Below are positions 1-7,914 of a stretch of 64,000 nt of DNA, one piece after another (the stretch's first letter is position 1; each line of letters begins with the position of its first letter). The stretch is taken from positions 1 through 64,000 of the forward strand of contig NZ_VCLB01000007.1 of assembly GCF_005924265.1 (NCBI RefSeq), in the 5' to 3' direction. The position numbers and the translations under genes were made by a program. The DNA is from Martelella lutilitoris (GTDB taxonomy: Bacteria; Pseudomonadota; Alphaproteobacteria; Rhizobiales; Rhizobiaceae). Below the pieces are notes generated by a model that worked only from the letters and a program-made list of their open reading frames with translations, was not told the origin of the DNA and did no database searches.

Positions 1-80
1 GGGAAGACATTGAGGGTCAGCAGCATCGGCGTCGGATGTTCACAGTCGTAGCCGATATGAAAGCCAGCGCGTATCTTCAT
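1..80 (-). CDS. Transglutaminase-family protein, N-terminus only (runs off the window)
   Basis: Only the first 26 or so codons are inside the window. The start is the ATG read leftward from position 80 and the visible product begins MKIRAGFHIGYDCEHPTPML. This opening, with a Tyr-Asp-Cys and a Pro-Thr-Pro-Met-Leu block, is typical of bacterial transglutaminase-like cysteine peptidases of the COG1305 type. It lies just downstream of a second transglutaminase-family gene on the same strand, and such paralogues often occur as neighbours. The catalytic core is outside the window, so the call rests on the N-terminus and context. Confidence 0.6.
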   Translation of the reverse strand, partial: MKIRAGFHIGYDCEHPTPMLLTLNVF

Positions 81-246
81 GTCGTACCTGTCCCTTGCTT
101 TGATTGATTGATCGATCACGTCTACAGACGTAACGCGGCATAACGGCGTTCCGCCCGGTCGAACGGCAGAATAAATCGGGCCCACTTCGCAATGTCCTCG
201 CCGGAACGTTGGCGCGTCGGCTCTGCAAGCCGCCACGGTGGCGTGG

Positions 247-1143
247 TCAGACTGGCGCGCAGATATCATCCGGCTGCGTGGTGACATTGACCTGCACTTC
301 CATGCCGTCGAAATCGAGCGCCCCGCCATCATAGCTGCCCGACAACGGAACCGCCTGGCTCGGGTCCCGGGCGATGCCGACGCGGATGAGATCACGGTTG
401 CCGACGATGCCGTTGGTCGGATCGAACTCCACCCATCCCGCGCCGGGCAGATAGACCTGGCACCAGGCGTGGGTCGAGCCGCCGCCCAGCGTCACGGAAC
501 CGTCGCGGTCCGGCACATAGATATAGCCGGTCACGAAAGAGGCGGCGAGGCCGAGCGATCGGGCTGCCTCCATCATCAGGAGCGCGAAGTCGCGACAGGT
601 ACCGCTGCGAAGCCCAAGCGTTTCGCCGGGCGTCTGGGTGCCGTATTCGCTGCGCCGGACATAGCTGAAACTCTCTCTGATGCCGTTGCAGAGCGTCATC
701 AGCACATGGCCGGTGCGCGCCGTATTGCCATAGGGCACGAAGCGTTTCGCCCACCGACCGACTTCATCGCCGGGGTCGGGGTAGTGCCGCGCGATGGTCT
801 TCTCAAGATCGATGGCTTCTTCGGGATCATAGGAAAACGGGAAGCCGGTTGCCCTCTGGTCCATCTCCAGATCGAGAGGGATGTGCGCCGTATGATCAAT
901 TTCGATCGTGGTCTCGAAGCTGAGCTCCGGGGCTGCAACGTCAACATCGACAAGCGCGATGCAATTGCCGAATACATCATGGATCCAATGAATGCGCGCG
1001 TCCTGCGGGCGAACGTTCAGAGTGCAGCTCAAAAGCGTCTGGTCGAAACTGTCGCGGGGCCGGAACATCAATCGATGACGCCCGAAACCGACCGGCCGTC
1101 GATAGCGATAGACGGTGAGATGGCGCACCGAAAAGGTCGTCAT
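247..1143 (-). CDS. Transglutaminase family protein
   Basis: This 298-residue protein has the layout of the bacterial transglutaminase-like family. An N-terminal beta-rich domain (about residues 1-140, with HLTVYRYRRPV near the start) precedes a papain-fold core. The expected catalytic cysteine lies in SGTCRDFALLM, the histidine in STHAWCQVY and the aspartate in WVEFDPTNG, so all three triad residues are present. Members act as cytoplasmic peptidase or amidase-like enzymes and their substrates are mostly unknown. It is followed on the same strand by the partial paralogue at the left edge. It lies outside the mobile element and appears to be core chromosome. Confidence 0.85.
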   Translation of the reverse strand: MTTFSVRHLTVYRYRRPVGFGRHRLMFRPRDSFDQTLLSCTLNVRPQDARIHWIHDVFGNCIALVDVDVAAPELSFETTIEIDHTAHIPLDLEMDQRATGFPFSYDPEEAIDLEKTIARHYPDPGDEVGRWAKRFVPYGNTARTGHVLMTLCNGIRESFSYVRRSEYGTQTPGETLGLRSGTCRDFALLMMEAARSLGLAASFVTGYIYVPDRDGSVTLGGGSTHAWCQVYLPGAGWVEFDPTNGIVGNRDLIRVGIARDPSQAVPLSGSYDGGALDFDGMEVQVNVTTQPDDICAPV

Positions 1144-1204
1144 TCAACACCTGCACAGTCGCGCGGACAGTGCCGGGATAGCCCCTTGGGAGCGAGCGCT
1201 TCCA

Positions 1205-1450
1205 TCACTTTTCGCTGCGCGCAAGCGGGTAATCCGGCGCGTCGTACAGCATCCGGATCTGCTTGTCGTCGTAGCGGTTTTCGTCAATCTCCAGCACCGA
1301 TCCCCGAAGCTTGCAGCCCTCTCGCTCTTCCACGGCAAAACGCACCGCGTCCGCGGCAGTCTCAAACCGTTTGTAGCGCGGGCTGCGGTTTCCCTTGGCC
1401 TTGCGACCGGGATAGAGGGCAGCTTCGACCATATAGTCGAATTCGTTCAT
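1205..1450 (-). CDS. Conserved-looking small hypothetical protein (81 aa)
   Basis: The product starts MNEFDYMVEAALYPGRKAKG and is 81 residues long. It is mixed charged and hydrophobic, has no signal peptide or membrane helix, and contains the stretch RYKRFETAADAVRFAVEE, which resembles a small alpha-beta domain. The open frame extends further upstream, but that part is low in coding character, so the ATG at 1450 was preferred. I do not recognise the family. It is the last core gene before the left end of the integrated element. Confidence 0.55.
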   Translation of the reverse strand: MNEFDYMVEAALYPGRKAKGNRSPRYKRFETAADAVRFAVEEREGCKLRGSVLEIDENRYDDKQIRMLYDAPDYPLARSEK

Positions 1451-1774
1451 GTGTTCATTCCCGTTGGAGAAAAGCCTTATGGCAAGCCGCGAGACGAGTT
1501 TTCGTCTCATACCGCTTTTTGACATCCTACACGACAAATCCCGGTTTCGTAAGTTTTCGGATCGTTGCCCGACTCTGGGGCCATGAACGACAAATAGCAA
1601 TGACGGGTTGGGGAGACTTGAAGTGCCGGTACACCGACCAGCGTATGCAGCGCGTAGAGCGCAGCGCAACGTTTCAGAAAACGCAGGCCAACCGTGATGG
1701 CGGAGAGTGAAGGTCGAAGTTCGAACTTGGAGCCAATGCGCTTTGGGTTGGAGGGTGGCAAAGCGCAAGCAGAG
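1451..1774. other. Chromosomal intergenic stretch before the element boundary
   Basis: No convincing gene is visible. The long open frames here lack family signatures and have no ribosome-binding site. The stretch ends at the 15-bp repeat marking the edge of the integrated element, so it should be the DNA that lay downstream of tRNA-Ser before insertion. A partial look-alike of the repeat (ATGGCGGAG) occurs near 1697. Confidence 0.5.
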
Positions 1775-1789
1775 ATGGCGGAGGAGGTG
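1775..1789. other. Distal attachment site (att) of the tRNA-Ser integrated element
   Basis: ATGGCGGAGGAGGTG is an exact copy of the sequence at 45441-45455, where it forms the 3' end of tRNA-Ser including the CCA. Tyrosine-recombinase elements that insert in tRNA genes leave exactly this arrangement: a short copy of the tRNA 3' end at the far junction. The integrase gene sits next to the tRNA copy. The repeat is seen directly; its role as att is inferred from context. Confidence 0.8.
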
Positions 1790-1862
1790 TCCGTCAGAAA
1801 GATAGGTAAAAATAAAATAACACTTTAAAAACAAATATATAGTTTTTTATGTCTGAGCGAAT

Positions 1863-1882
1863 TGTGTAGCTTTATGTGTAGC
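1863..1882 (+). promoter_or_regulatory. Paired TGTGTAGC motifs, candidate integrase arm-type sites (left end)
   Basis: TGTGTAGC occurs at 1863-1870 and again at 1875-1882, a start-to-start spacing of 12 bp. The same pair with the same spacing and orientation occurs at 45332-45351, just inside the other end of the element. Direct repeats about 75-90 bp inside each core att site are what arm-type binding sites of a tyrosine integrase, or sites for its excisionase, look like. The surrounding 1790-2100 segment is AT-rich and shows no gene. Confidence 0.55.
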
Positions 1883-2100
1883 AGTCTGCAAGTGCAGAAA
1901 TTGGTCGGCGATATGGAGTAACTCGTGGGATAGTTCGCCAAAATGGCTTGCAGTCGTTTCCGACATTTAACTTCGCCAAAAGGGGCTTCTCGCAGGTGAT
2001 TGGGTATCGATCAATGGCTTTCTGCCACATTTAGAGGGTCAGTTTGGCGCCTCTGCTAGATGCTGCGAAGAAAGATCGGTTACCCGAGGGCAATCGTTGC

Positions 2101-3039
2101 TCACTCGCCGGAAAAGCTGACATGCGTGTCGTAGAACAAGACTTCCCCTTCTTTCGTCACATAGCTGAACTTCAGATCCCGGTTGAGGGTCAGGATTGCC
2201 GCTGCGACCGAGTAAGGTTTGGGTCCTGGTGTGATATCAATACACGTTTCGCGATCAATCATGGCGTCGCGTTTTGACCCGAAAAAGACGGTTCGCGGCC
2301 GCGGCAGATTCGGTATATCGGATCGGCCGCCGATAAGGTCGAGCGCTCGTTTGAAGCCCGCATAGACATAGTCGTAATTTTCGTAGCTTGGAGGTATCGC
2401 GCGGCCGCCCCCATCCGTCGGGCAGAAATAATCACCGGGGTTTTGCTCATCGGAGATGCAGATGATCTCCGGCTGGCATTCCGTGCCTTCGAGCGCCCGT
2501 TTCATGAACTTCTCGAACTTGCCAAACTGGTCTGTGTCTGGGTTTAAAACATAAATCGCTTTAAGCGCTTTGCCGTGTCGCGCCGCGGCCCGCACATTTT
2601 GCTGCCAGTTCCACTTCGGCGCCTCCTTTCCGTTATATCGGTCAGCGTAAGCCCGTGAAAACTGCTCTTGCGGTTTGGGCAAGATATCGGCAATGACCGC
2701 CGCCGCACCCAACGCCTGCTTGATTGCTTCTGAGGGCATAGGCGAGTACCCGGTTACAAGGTAACTCAGTTGCCGCTCTCGGCGATCGGGAAGTGTTGTG
2801 ACCGTGCTGCCGACGATGCGGCTTGCCTGGCGCATGGTAAGCAGGGCGACGGGCAGGAAGAGCAAAAGAAAGAGCAGAGCGAGCGCGACAAGTCCGAGGC
2901 CCGTCGTGGTCTGTGGCGTGAAAACGTGTTCGAACACAAGTCTGATAAAGGCCTCGCTCAGCAAGCCGATGAAGATGGCCGACAGCGCAAGAAGGCATGC
3001 CGCGACGAGAAGCTTCCGGTTGGTGAAGATTGTCTCCAC
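2101..3039 (-). CDS. Two-helix membrane protein with CARF-like domain, candidate type III CRISPR effector
   Basis: The 312-residue product has two hydrophobic segments near its N-terminus (about residues 8-30, from KLLVAACLLALSAIFIG, and 44-68, around LGLVALALLFLLLFLPVALL) followed by a soluble domain. The soluble part alternates predicted strands and helices (KAIYVLNP, PEIICISDE, YDYVYAGFKRALDLI) and ends with CIDITPGPKPYSVAAAIL. The last block resembles the D-I-T-x-G-x-K motif of CARF domains, which bind cyclic oligoadenylate. CARF proteins with membrane helices, such as Cam1, are known type III CRISPR effectors. The gene lies 487 bp before the first repeat array and points away from it. 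The GTG start at 3039 follows a GGGGG ribosome site; the frame is open to a GTG at 3114. CARF assignment is by eye from motif and topology. Confidence 0.55.
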   Translation of the reverse strand: METIFTNRKLLVAACLLALSAIFIGLLSEAFIRLVFEHVFTPQTTTGLGLVALALLFLLLFLPVALLTMRQASRIVGSTVTTLPDRRERQLSYLVTGYSPMPSEAIKQALGAAAVIADILPKPQEQFSRAYADRYNGKEAPKWNWQQNVRAAARHGKALKAIYVLNPDTDQFGKFEKFMKRALEGTECQPEIICISDEQNPGDYFCPTDGGGRAIPPSYENYDYVYAGFKRALDLIGGRSDIPNLPRPRTVFFGSKRDAMIDRETCIDITPGPKPYSVAAAILTLNRDLKFSYVTKEGEVLFYDTHVSFSGE

Positions 3040-3162
3040 GTTGACCCCCGACTGACACTGTACAACTATGAATGAACGCTGTCCTCGATCCCGAAGCACA
3101 GGTGCGAATTGCACACTTATTTAATATATCGTTTTATTCTTGTTATTGAAGGGGGTTGACGC

Positions 3163-3213
3163 ATGCCAGCCCTGACGACAAGAATAAAAGAGTTGCGGCA
3201 GAAAGGTAGCTGA
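3163..3213 (+). pseudogene. Possible N-terminal scrap of an XRE-type repressor
   Basis: An ATG preceded by a GGGGG ribosome site opens a 16-codon frame, MPALTTRIKELRQKGS, before a stop. R-I-K-E-L-R-Q-K is the usual opening of helix 1 in XRE/Cro repressors. No continuation of the helix-turn-helix domain is seen in any frame, so this is at best a remnant. The rest of 3040-3377 shows no gene. Confidence 0.25.
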
Positions 3214-3377
3214 AAAAAGCTTTTCCTGAATAGCTGTCATGTCTGTTCCCGTGCTCTGAAACGTGGGCGTATCAACACGACAAGCGTCTCGGACGATGAA
3301 TAAACCGAGGTGCAGTATTCACGAACGCCAATGCCGCTCATGCCGAACAACGGCGGGGACAAGGGCAGGTCCGTGGA

Positions 3378-3525
3378 TATTTGTTTAAGCATATTATTTC
3401 TTAAATAAATTCTCTTTTTCAGAAGAAATTCAGCGAATACTGTTCAGACGTTCTGTCGATACAATCAGTGTTATGTGGAAAGTGTTGCTTTTTATGCTGA
3501 TCTGTGAATAGTTTATAGTTAGTCG
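3378..3525 (+). promoter_or_regulatory. AT-rich leader of CRISPR array 1
   Basis: This AT-rich stretch precedes the first repeat. Its last eight bases, GTTAGTCG, are identical to those preceding array 2 at 13607-13614. An upstream block containing TTGCTTTTT also occurs before array 3 near 17140. Shared sequence directly upstream of separate arrays, on the side opposite the degenerate repeat, fits a leader with promoter and adaptation signals. Confidence 0.5.
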
Positions 3526-3706
3526 GTTTGAAGGGGCTTCCCGTTTAGAAGGGAACTGAAACTTAACGGGCTTTCCTTCGACGAGAGGGGTCCTCAAGTT
3601 TGAAGGGGCTTCCCGTTTGGAAGGGAACTGAAACGCTGGTGTTCCGGCAAAGCGTTGAGCGAGAGTGTGGGATTGACGGACCTTCCGTCTGGAAGGGCAG
3701 TTCGTT
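3526..3706 (+). CRISPR. CRISPR array 1: two good repeats and one degenerate repeat
   Basis: Repeats of 37 nt lie at 3526-3562 and 3598-3634, differing at one base, with a decayed copy at 3671 to about 3706. The spacers are 3563-3597 (35 nt) and 3635-3670 (36 nt). The 3' part of the repeat ends GGAAGGGAACTGAAAC; TTCCC and GGGAA form a 5-bp stem, and the terminal GAAAC is a common 3' repeat end. The decayed copy on the right marks the trailer end, so the array is read left to right, toward cas10. Confidence 0.85.
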
Positions 3707-3889
3707 TCGCGACTAAGGTCTGTCGAGCAATAGTTTTCTCGTGGGCCTTGCGGATGTTGCGCCGCTCGCAGCGGCACTTCCGGCAAAAACCGCTTTGGGC
3801 GACAATCTGTCGCTGCAACTTTTTTTCTTTACAATCCCGAAATTGCCATAAAGTATTCTTTGCGGGTTCGAATGAGCAGGGGATGGCTT

Positions 3890-5500
3890 ATGCAGGCAGG
3901 CTGTGGCGACAGACGCTTGGTCTTGATCGAAACGCTTTCAAATCAAGCCTATATCTTTGCAACGAACCGACTGCGTGAAATGACCGGTGCCTCGGAGCAG
4001 GTCCGTCTTGCGGGCTGCGTCTGGCCCGACGAAGAAGCTATGCGGATCAATGCGGGGGGGGCGGTTCTTGAACCGGTTCTTCTGACCTCCGGAAAGGCGC
4101 TGTTTGTTGCCGCGAGTGTCGCCGACGCCGAGAAGCTTGTGGCTGCAGTTTCTCGCAGAGCCCTCGTCGAGGCGCCCGGACTGGGGCTTGTCGGTGCCCA
4201 TGTCGCACTCGTTGACGACGACCCGCAGACGGGTGTCGCAGACTTTCATCGCGCGTTGAAGGCCGTGCACCTCAGGCTCGCTCAGCTCCGCGCTGCCGCT
4301 CCTCCGGATTTCGCCCATTTGCAGCGGTTGCCCTTTGCGGCGGATTGTCATTCCTCCGGGGCAGGCGCATCCGGTTTCGATGCCAATGATCCGGCCTGGA
4401 GAGGCGAAGGGCTCGTTCGCGATTTTTCGCTTTCGGTACTTCAGAAACGCGCTTTCCGTCCGTCGGCGTTGGATCAGCTACGCGCGGTACTGGGTCTCAA
4501 GCAAACCGATCAGCACCAGTATGATACCGGCGAGGATGACGAGGGATGGGACGAAAACTGGCGCGCGGTCATCCACATCGACGGCAACGGAATCGGCCAG
4601 ATATTTCTGAAGTTCGATGAATTCGTCGCCCGCGCCGGAGGCAAGAGCCAGGCCGATTACCGGCGCTACTACGTGGACTTCTCGGAAGCGTTGGATCAGG
4701 TCAATCGTCAGGCCGTGCATGATGCGACGCGCGAAACATGGGCGGGATTTTTCGCGGCAGAAGGTGCAGCGCGCACGAGGACGTCGATTCCGATCAAGCC
4801 GCTGGTGCTTGCCGGCGATGATCTGACTGTCATTTGTGATGGCACGCGCGCGATCCGTTTTGCACGGGCGTTTGTCGAGAAATTCAGACAAGCCTCTGCC
4901 GAGAACAAGGCCATCAATCAATTGATTTGCGACAGTGATATTGGCGGCGTTTCTAGGGCGTTTTCGGGGGTTCGCATGGGCGGGGGGATTGCCGTCGTCA
5001 AGCCGCATCATCCCTTCTATCGCGCCTACGAACTTGCCGCTGCCCTGGCCGACAGCGCCAAAAGCGAGCCCAAGAAGCAAGGCCTTTCCGCGCTTGATTT
5101 CCACGTTTCCTATGATGGCATCTCCGATCTGGGGCAATTGCGCAATCATAATGGAAATCAGAATTTCGCTCTTCACGGCGGTCCCTATGTTCTCGAGAAA
5201 CACGCTGCGTTCCGCTCGATGTGCGATCTCGAAAGTTGCGTGGCGACGCTGCACGGCGACGCGGTTCCGCGCGGACAGGCGCATCGAATGCGCGAAGCTG
5301 TGATGCTGGGTCCTGACGTCGCCGAGGCCGCGCGCCAACGTTTCAATGCGCGCAGTTCGGAACCGCTGGCAGAGCTCTTCTACGAATTGGCCGGGCTGAA
5401 TGGACGCGCAACAATGTTTCTGGATGCGATGGCTATCATGGACACTCAGATACCGGAAAACCAGTCTTCGCCCAAAACCATGCAAGGAGGGCGATCATGA
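3890..5500 (+). CDS. cas10: Cas10, type III CRISPR large subunit without an HD domain
   Basis: Cas10 is the signalling and scaffold subunit of type III interference complexes and makes cyclic oligoadenylates from ATP when target RNA is bound. The first palm-like domain begins at once with LIETLSNQAYIFATNRLREM, a strong Cas10 signature. The second palm domain has HIDGNGIGQIF (about residue 226) and the cyclase motif as AGDD (about 307-311) in place of GGDD. No N-terminal HD nuclease is present, so DNA cleavage by this subunit is not expected. At 536 residues it is short for Cas10. The ATG at 3890 was chosen because AGGGG lies 8 bp upstream; 3872 is an alternative. It starts the effector operon and overlaps the next gene by 4 bp. 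Confidence 0.88.
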   Translation: MQAGCGDRRLVLIETLSNQAYIFATNRLREMTGASEQVRLAGCVWPDEEAMRINAGGAVLEPVLLTSGKALFVAASVADAEKLVAAVSRRALVEAPGLGLVGAHVALVDDDPQTGVADFHRALKAVHLRLAQLRAAAPPDFAHLQRLPFAADCHSSGAGASGFDANDPAWRGEGLVRDFSLSVLQKRAFRPSALDQLRAVLGLKQTDQHQYDTGEDDEGWDENWRAVIHIDGNGIGQIFLKFDEFVARAGGKSQADYRRYYVDFSEALDQVNRQAVHDATRETWAGFFAAEGAARTRTSIPIKPLVLAGDDLTVICDGTRAIRFARAFVEKFRQASAENKAINQLICDSDIGGVSRAFSGVRMGGGIAVVKPHHPFYRAYELAAALADSAKSEPKKQGLSALDFHVSYDGISDLGQLRNHNGNQNFALHGGPYVLEKHAAFRSMCDLESCVATLHGDAVPRGQAHRMREAVMLGPDVAEAARQRFNARSSEPLAELFYELAGLNGRATMFLDAMAIMDTQIPENQSSPKTMQGGRS

Positions 5501-7914
5501 TTGCGCAAACTTTGAGGCTAAGCATCGAGATGCTGTCGGACTGGCACATCGGGACAGGCGGCGGACGCTATGGCGCGCTTGACTCGCGTGTAGCGCGCGA
5601 TGGTGATGGCTTCCCGTTTATTCCGGCTTCAACCTTGAAAGGCATGCTGCGCGATGCGGCGGAGACCGTCGCCAGCGCCCTGGATCAGGAAGGCAATGGG
5701 CCCTGGGCGGAGTTTGCGGCGCATCTTTTCGGAAGTCAGCCGGTGGTTGAGGGGCAAGCGGCGCATTCGGGGGATCGCCAGCGGCCCGTCTCAGGCGTAG
5801 TCCATTTTTCTGCCGCGCGCCTGTCGCCCGTATTGCGCGAGCACATTTTCTCCATTGCCGCCGAGCCTTCGCGTGAGCGGTTGGTTCAGGCAATGACATT
5901 TGCCAAGCCAGGCGTGAAAATCGACCGGGACAGCGGCACGGCAGCCGAGAACATGCTTCGTTTCGACGAAATTGCACGGCGCGGCTTGCGCTTCGAGGCA
6001 GAGATCACCGTCGCTTTGTCAGGCACACAAGAGATTGAAGCAGCTGAAGCATTTCTGGCTGCAGCCTGTTTCGTGCTGGAGCGTATCGGCGGAAAACGGC
6101 GCCGGGGCCTCGGTCGGGTCCAACTCTCGTTGAACGGTTCAAAGCGGGCCGGTGATTACCGAAAACGGCTTGAGAGACCGCCGCCGGAGGCAGAACGGGT
6201 GGAGCCGGGGCTGAGGGCAAATCTGACAAACGCTTGCGAACCAAAAGCCGGCGCATGGACGACAGTCGACGTGGAGTATCGTCTGCTTGAGCCCTTGCTC
6301 GCCGCCGGGCGGATCGAGGGTAATGTCATCACAAGCCTATCATATCTTCCTGGGAGCCTGTTGTTGCCGGCAATAAAACGAATGCTAAAAGTGCCGGGCG
6401 ACGTCGATCAGGCGATCTTTGCGGGTGATATTCGCGTCTTGCCAGCCTATCCCGCAGGCAGCAGCGATACCACAATTGTTGCTCCGGCCTGCTTCGAACG
6501 GCCGAAAGATCCGCCAGACCCCGAAGCCAGCAAAATTTACGTGGTCGGGGAAGATGCAGCAGAACAATCAAATGTGCAGCGGAAATCGCTCGGGAATGGC
6601 TTCCTTTCCTATGCCGGCAAGGCGCTGGTACCCGTCCGGACCCAAAAGATCATGCTCACGCACAATACAATCGATGATGAGCGCCAGAGGCCTACATCTG
6701 CCATCGGCGGCGTCTATGTTTATGAGGCGCTCGCGGAAGATCAGGTTTTTCGTGGCCAGGTGAAAATCCGATCGTCGCTCGCCGGCGATGAGGAAGGCCT
6801 TTTGCGCTCACTTTCGGGGCAGGTTCGCATCGGACGGGCGCGGGCCTCAGGTTACGGACGGGTTACAACCACTGCTGTGCTTGCAGGCAACGGCAATTCG
6901 GCGGCTGAAAGGGCAGGGGAATGCACCGGATTTGATCTTTTTTTTCATACGGATGCGATTGTGAGAGACGATAGTTTCGCGCCGGCAGCCAATTACGAGG
7001 CGGTGCTGGCAGCGATTGATCATGCCGCCGGCACCACGCTGTCGGCCTTCTGCGACCACGCCGCGACCCGTAGCTTCATCCGGGCCGTGAATGTGGAGGG
7101 ATTCTCAATCGCAGCTGGCCTGCCTAGGCCGGCCTTCGCGGCCGTTGGCGCCGGGTCAGTGATCAAGTTCCGTTTCACCAAACCGATTAAGAATGACTTT
7201 ATCGTCAAAATCGCGGAGGAGGGACTTGGCGAACGCAAGGCCGAGGGATTTGGAGCCGTATCGGTCGATCCGGCTTTTTTGGCCGAAGCGCAAGGCATGC
7301 TTCTCTATCCGGCCATTGATTGTGCTTCCTATCGACAGAAGTACGGTTCGGCAGTTGTGAAGGGGAAGGAAAGCGAGACTGCCAGACGAATAGAAGTTAC
7401 GGCGTGGCGCCAAGCGATCCTGGAGGCGATCGAACTTGTTGTTGCCGATCGAGATTTGTTCAAATCGCTGTTTGGGTTTGAGTGCGGTCACGCGAGCAAG
7501 CCATCAAATGCAATGCTGGGACGAATTCGATCTGCCATATTCCTTGCTCCGGAAGAGCAGCGGGCGGAAGCCCTAATGACGATCTTGCGCAGACAGAGAC
7601 GTCAGAGGGACGTGCGGCGAGACGGTGGCCCAAGCGATGACATGACGGAGAAACTTGGTCCGGCGACCGCAGGCAAGTTTTGGCAGATTGCAAGCGGCGC
7701 GGCTTTGGGCATAGGGAACTTTCCAGACAGAGATGTCATGTCCTGGATTGAATCGAAGATGGAGGCGCCACCTGGCGATCTAGGGGCCGCGGATAGCGTG
7801 CGAGCACAGCTTCGTTCGTGGGCCAGCACAGCCCTCATTCTCGCAGGTCTGCAGCTTCATGTCCTGCAGCAATCCGAACCCGGTGTTAAGATGGAGGTGG
7901 CCGATGGCGCGTGA
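5497..7914 (+). CDS. Fused RAMP protein: Cas7/Csm3-like plus Csx10-like domains
   Basis: This 805-residue protein is a structural subunit of the type III complex. The N-terminal part (about 1-225) is a Csm3-type RAMP: DWHIGTGGGRYGALDSRV, FPFIPASTLKGMLRD and the Gly/Arg-rich GGKRRRGLGRVQLSL. A second part from about 245 has VEYRLLEPLLAAGR, SYLPGSLLLPAIK, GDIRVLPAYPAG and GQVRIGRARASGYGRV, the pattern of the Csx10 family typical of subtype III-D. The remaining about 300 residues are divergent and may hold a further RAMP fold. It overlaps cas10 by ATGA and the next gene by 11 bp, indicating translational coupling. Domain boundaries are estimates. Confidence 0.8.
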   Translation: MIAQTLRLSIEMLSDWHIGTGGGRYGALDSRVARDGDGFPFIPASTLKGMLRDAAETVASALDQEGNGPWAEFAAHLFGSQPVVEGQAAHSGDRQRPVSGVVHFSAARLSPVLREHIFSIAAEPSRERLVQAMTFAKPGVKIDRDSGTAAENMLRFDEIARRGLRFEAEITVALSGTQEIEAAEAFLAAACFVLERIGGKRRRGLGRVQLSLNGSKRAGDYRKRLERPPPEAERVEPGLRANLTNACEPKAGAWTTVDVEYRLLEPLLAAGRIEGNVITSLSYLPGSLLLPAIKRMLKVPGDVDQAIFAGDIRVLPAYPAGSSDTTIVAPACFERPKDPPDPEASKIYVVGEDAAEQSNVQRKSLGNGFLSYAGKALVPVRTQKIMLTHNTIDDERQRPTSAIGGVYVYEALAEDQVFRGQVKIRSSLAGDEEGLLRSLSGQVRIGRARASGYGRVTTTAVLAGNGNSAAERAGECTGFDLFFHTDAIVRDDSFAPAANYEAVLAAIDHAAGTTLSAFCDHAATRSFIRAVNVEGFSIAAGLPRPAFAAVGAGSVIKFRFTKPIKNDFIVKIAEEGLGERKAEGFGAVSVDPAFLAEAQGMLLYPAIDCASYRQKYGSAVVKGKESETARRIEVTAWRQAILEAIELVVADRDLFKSLFGFECGHASKPSNAMLGRIRSAIFLAPEEQRAEALMTILRRQRRQRDVRRDGGPSDDMTEKLGPATAGKFWQIASGAALGIGNFPDRDVMSWIESKMEAPPGDLGAADSVRAQLRSWASTALILAGLQLHVLQQSEPGVKMEVADGA

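Noticed and set aside
1696-1706. Partial ATGGCGGAG copy left of the att site, considered as a second attachment site
   Set aside because: Only nine bases match and no arm-type motifs accompany it; the 15-bp copy at 1775 explains the junction better.
238-1710. 490-codon open frame on the plus strand opposite the transglutaminase gene
   Set aside because: It is a shadow of the minus-strand gene, which has a clear catalytic triad. The plus-strand product is Arg/Pro/Ala-rich and has no family signature.
3163-3213. Short XRE-like frame considered as an intact regulator of the CRISPR locus
   Set aside because: It stops after 16 codons and no continuation of a helix-turn-helix is found in other frames, so it is at best a scrap.
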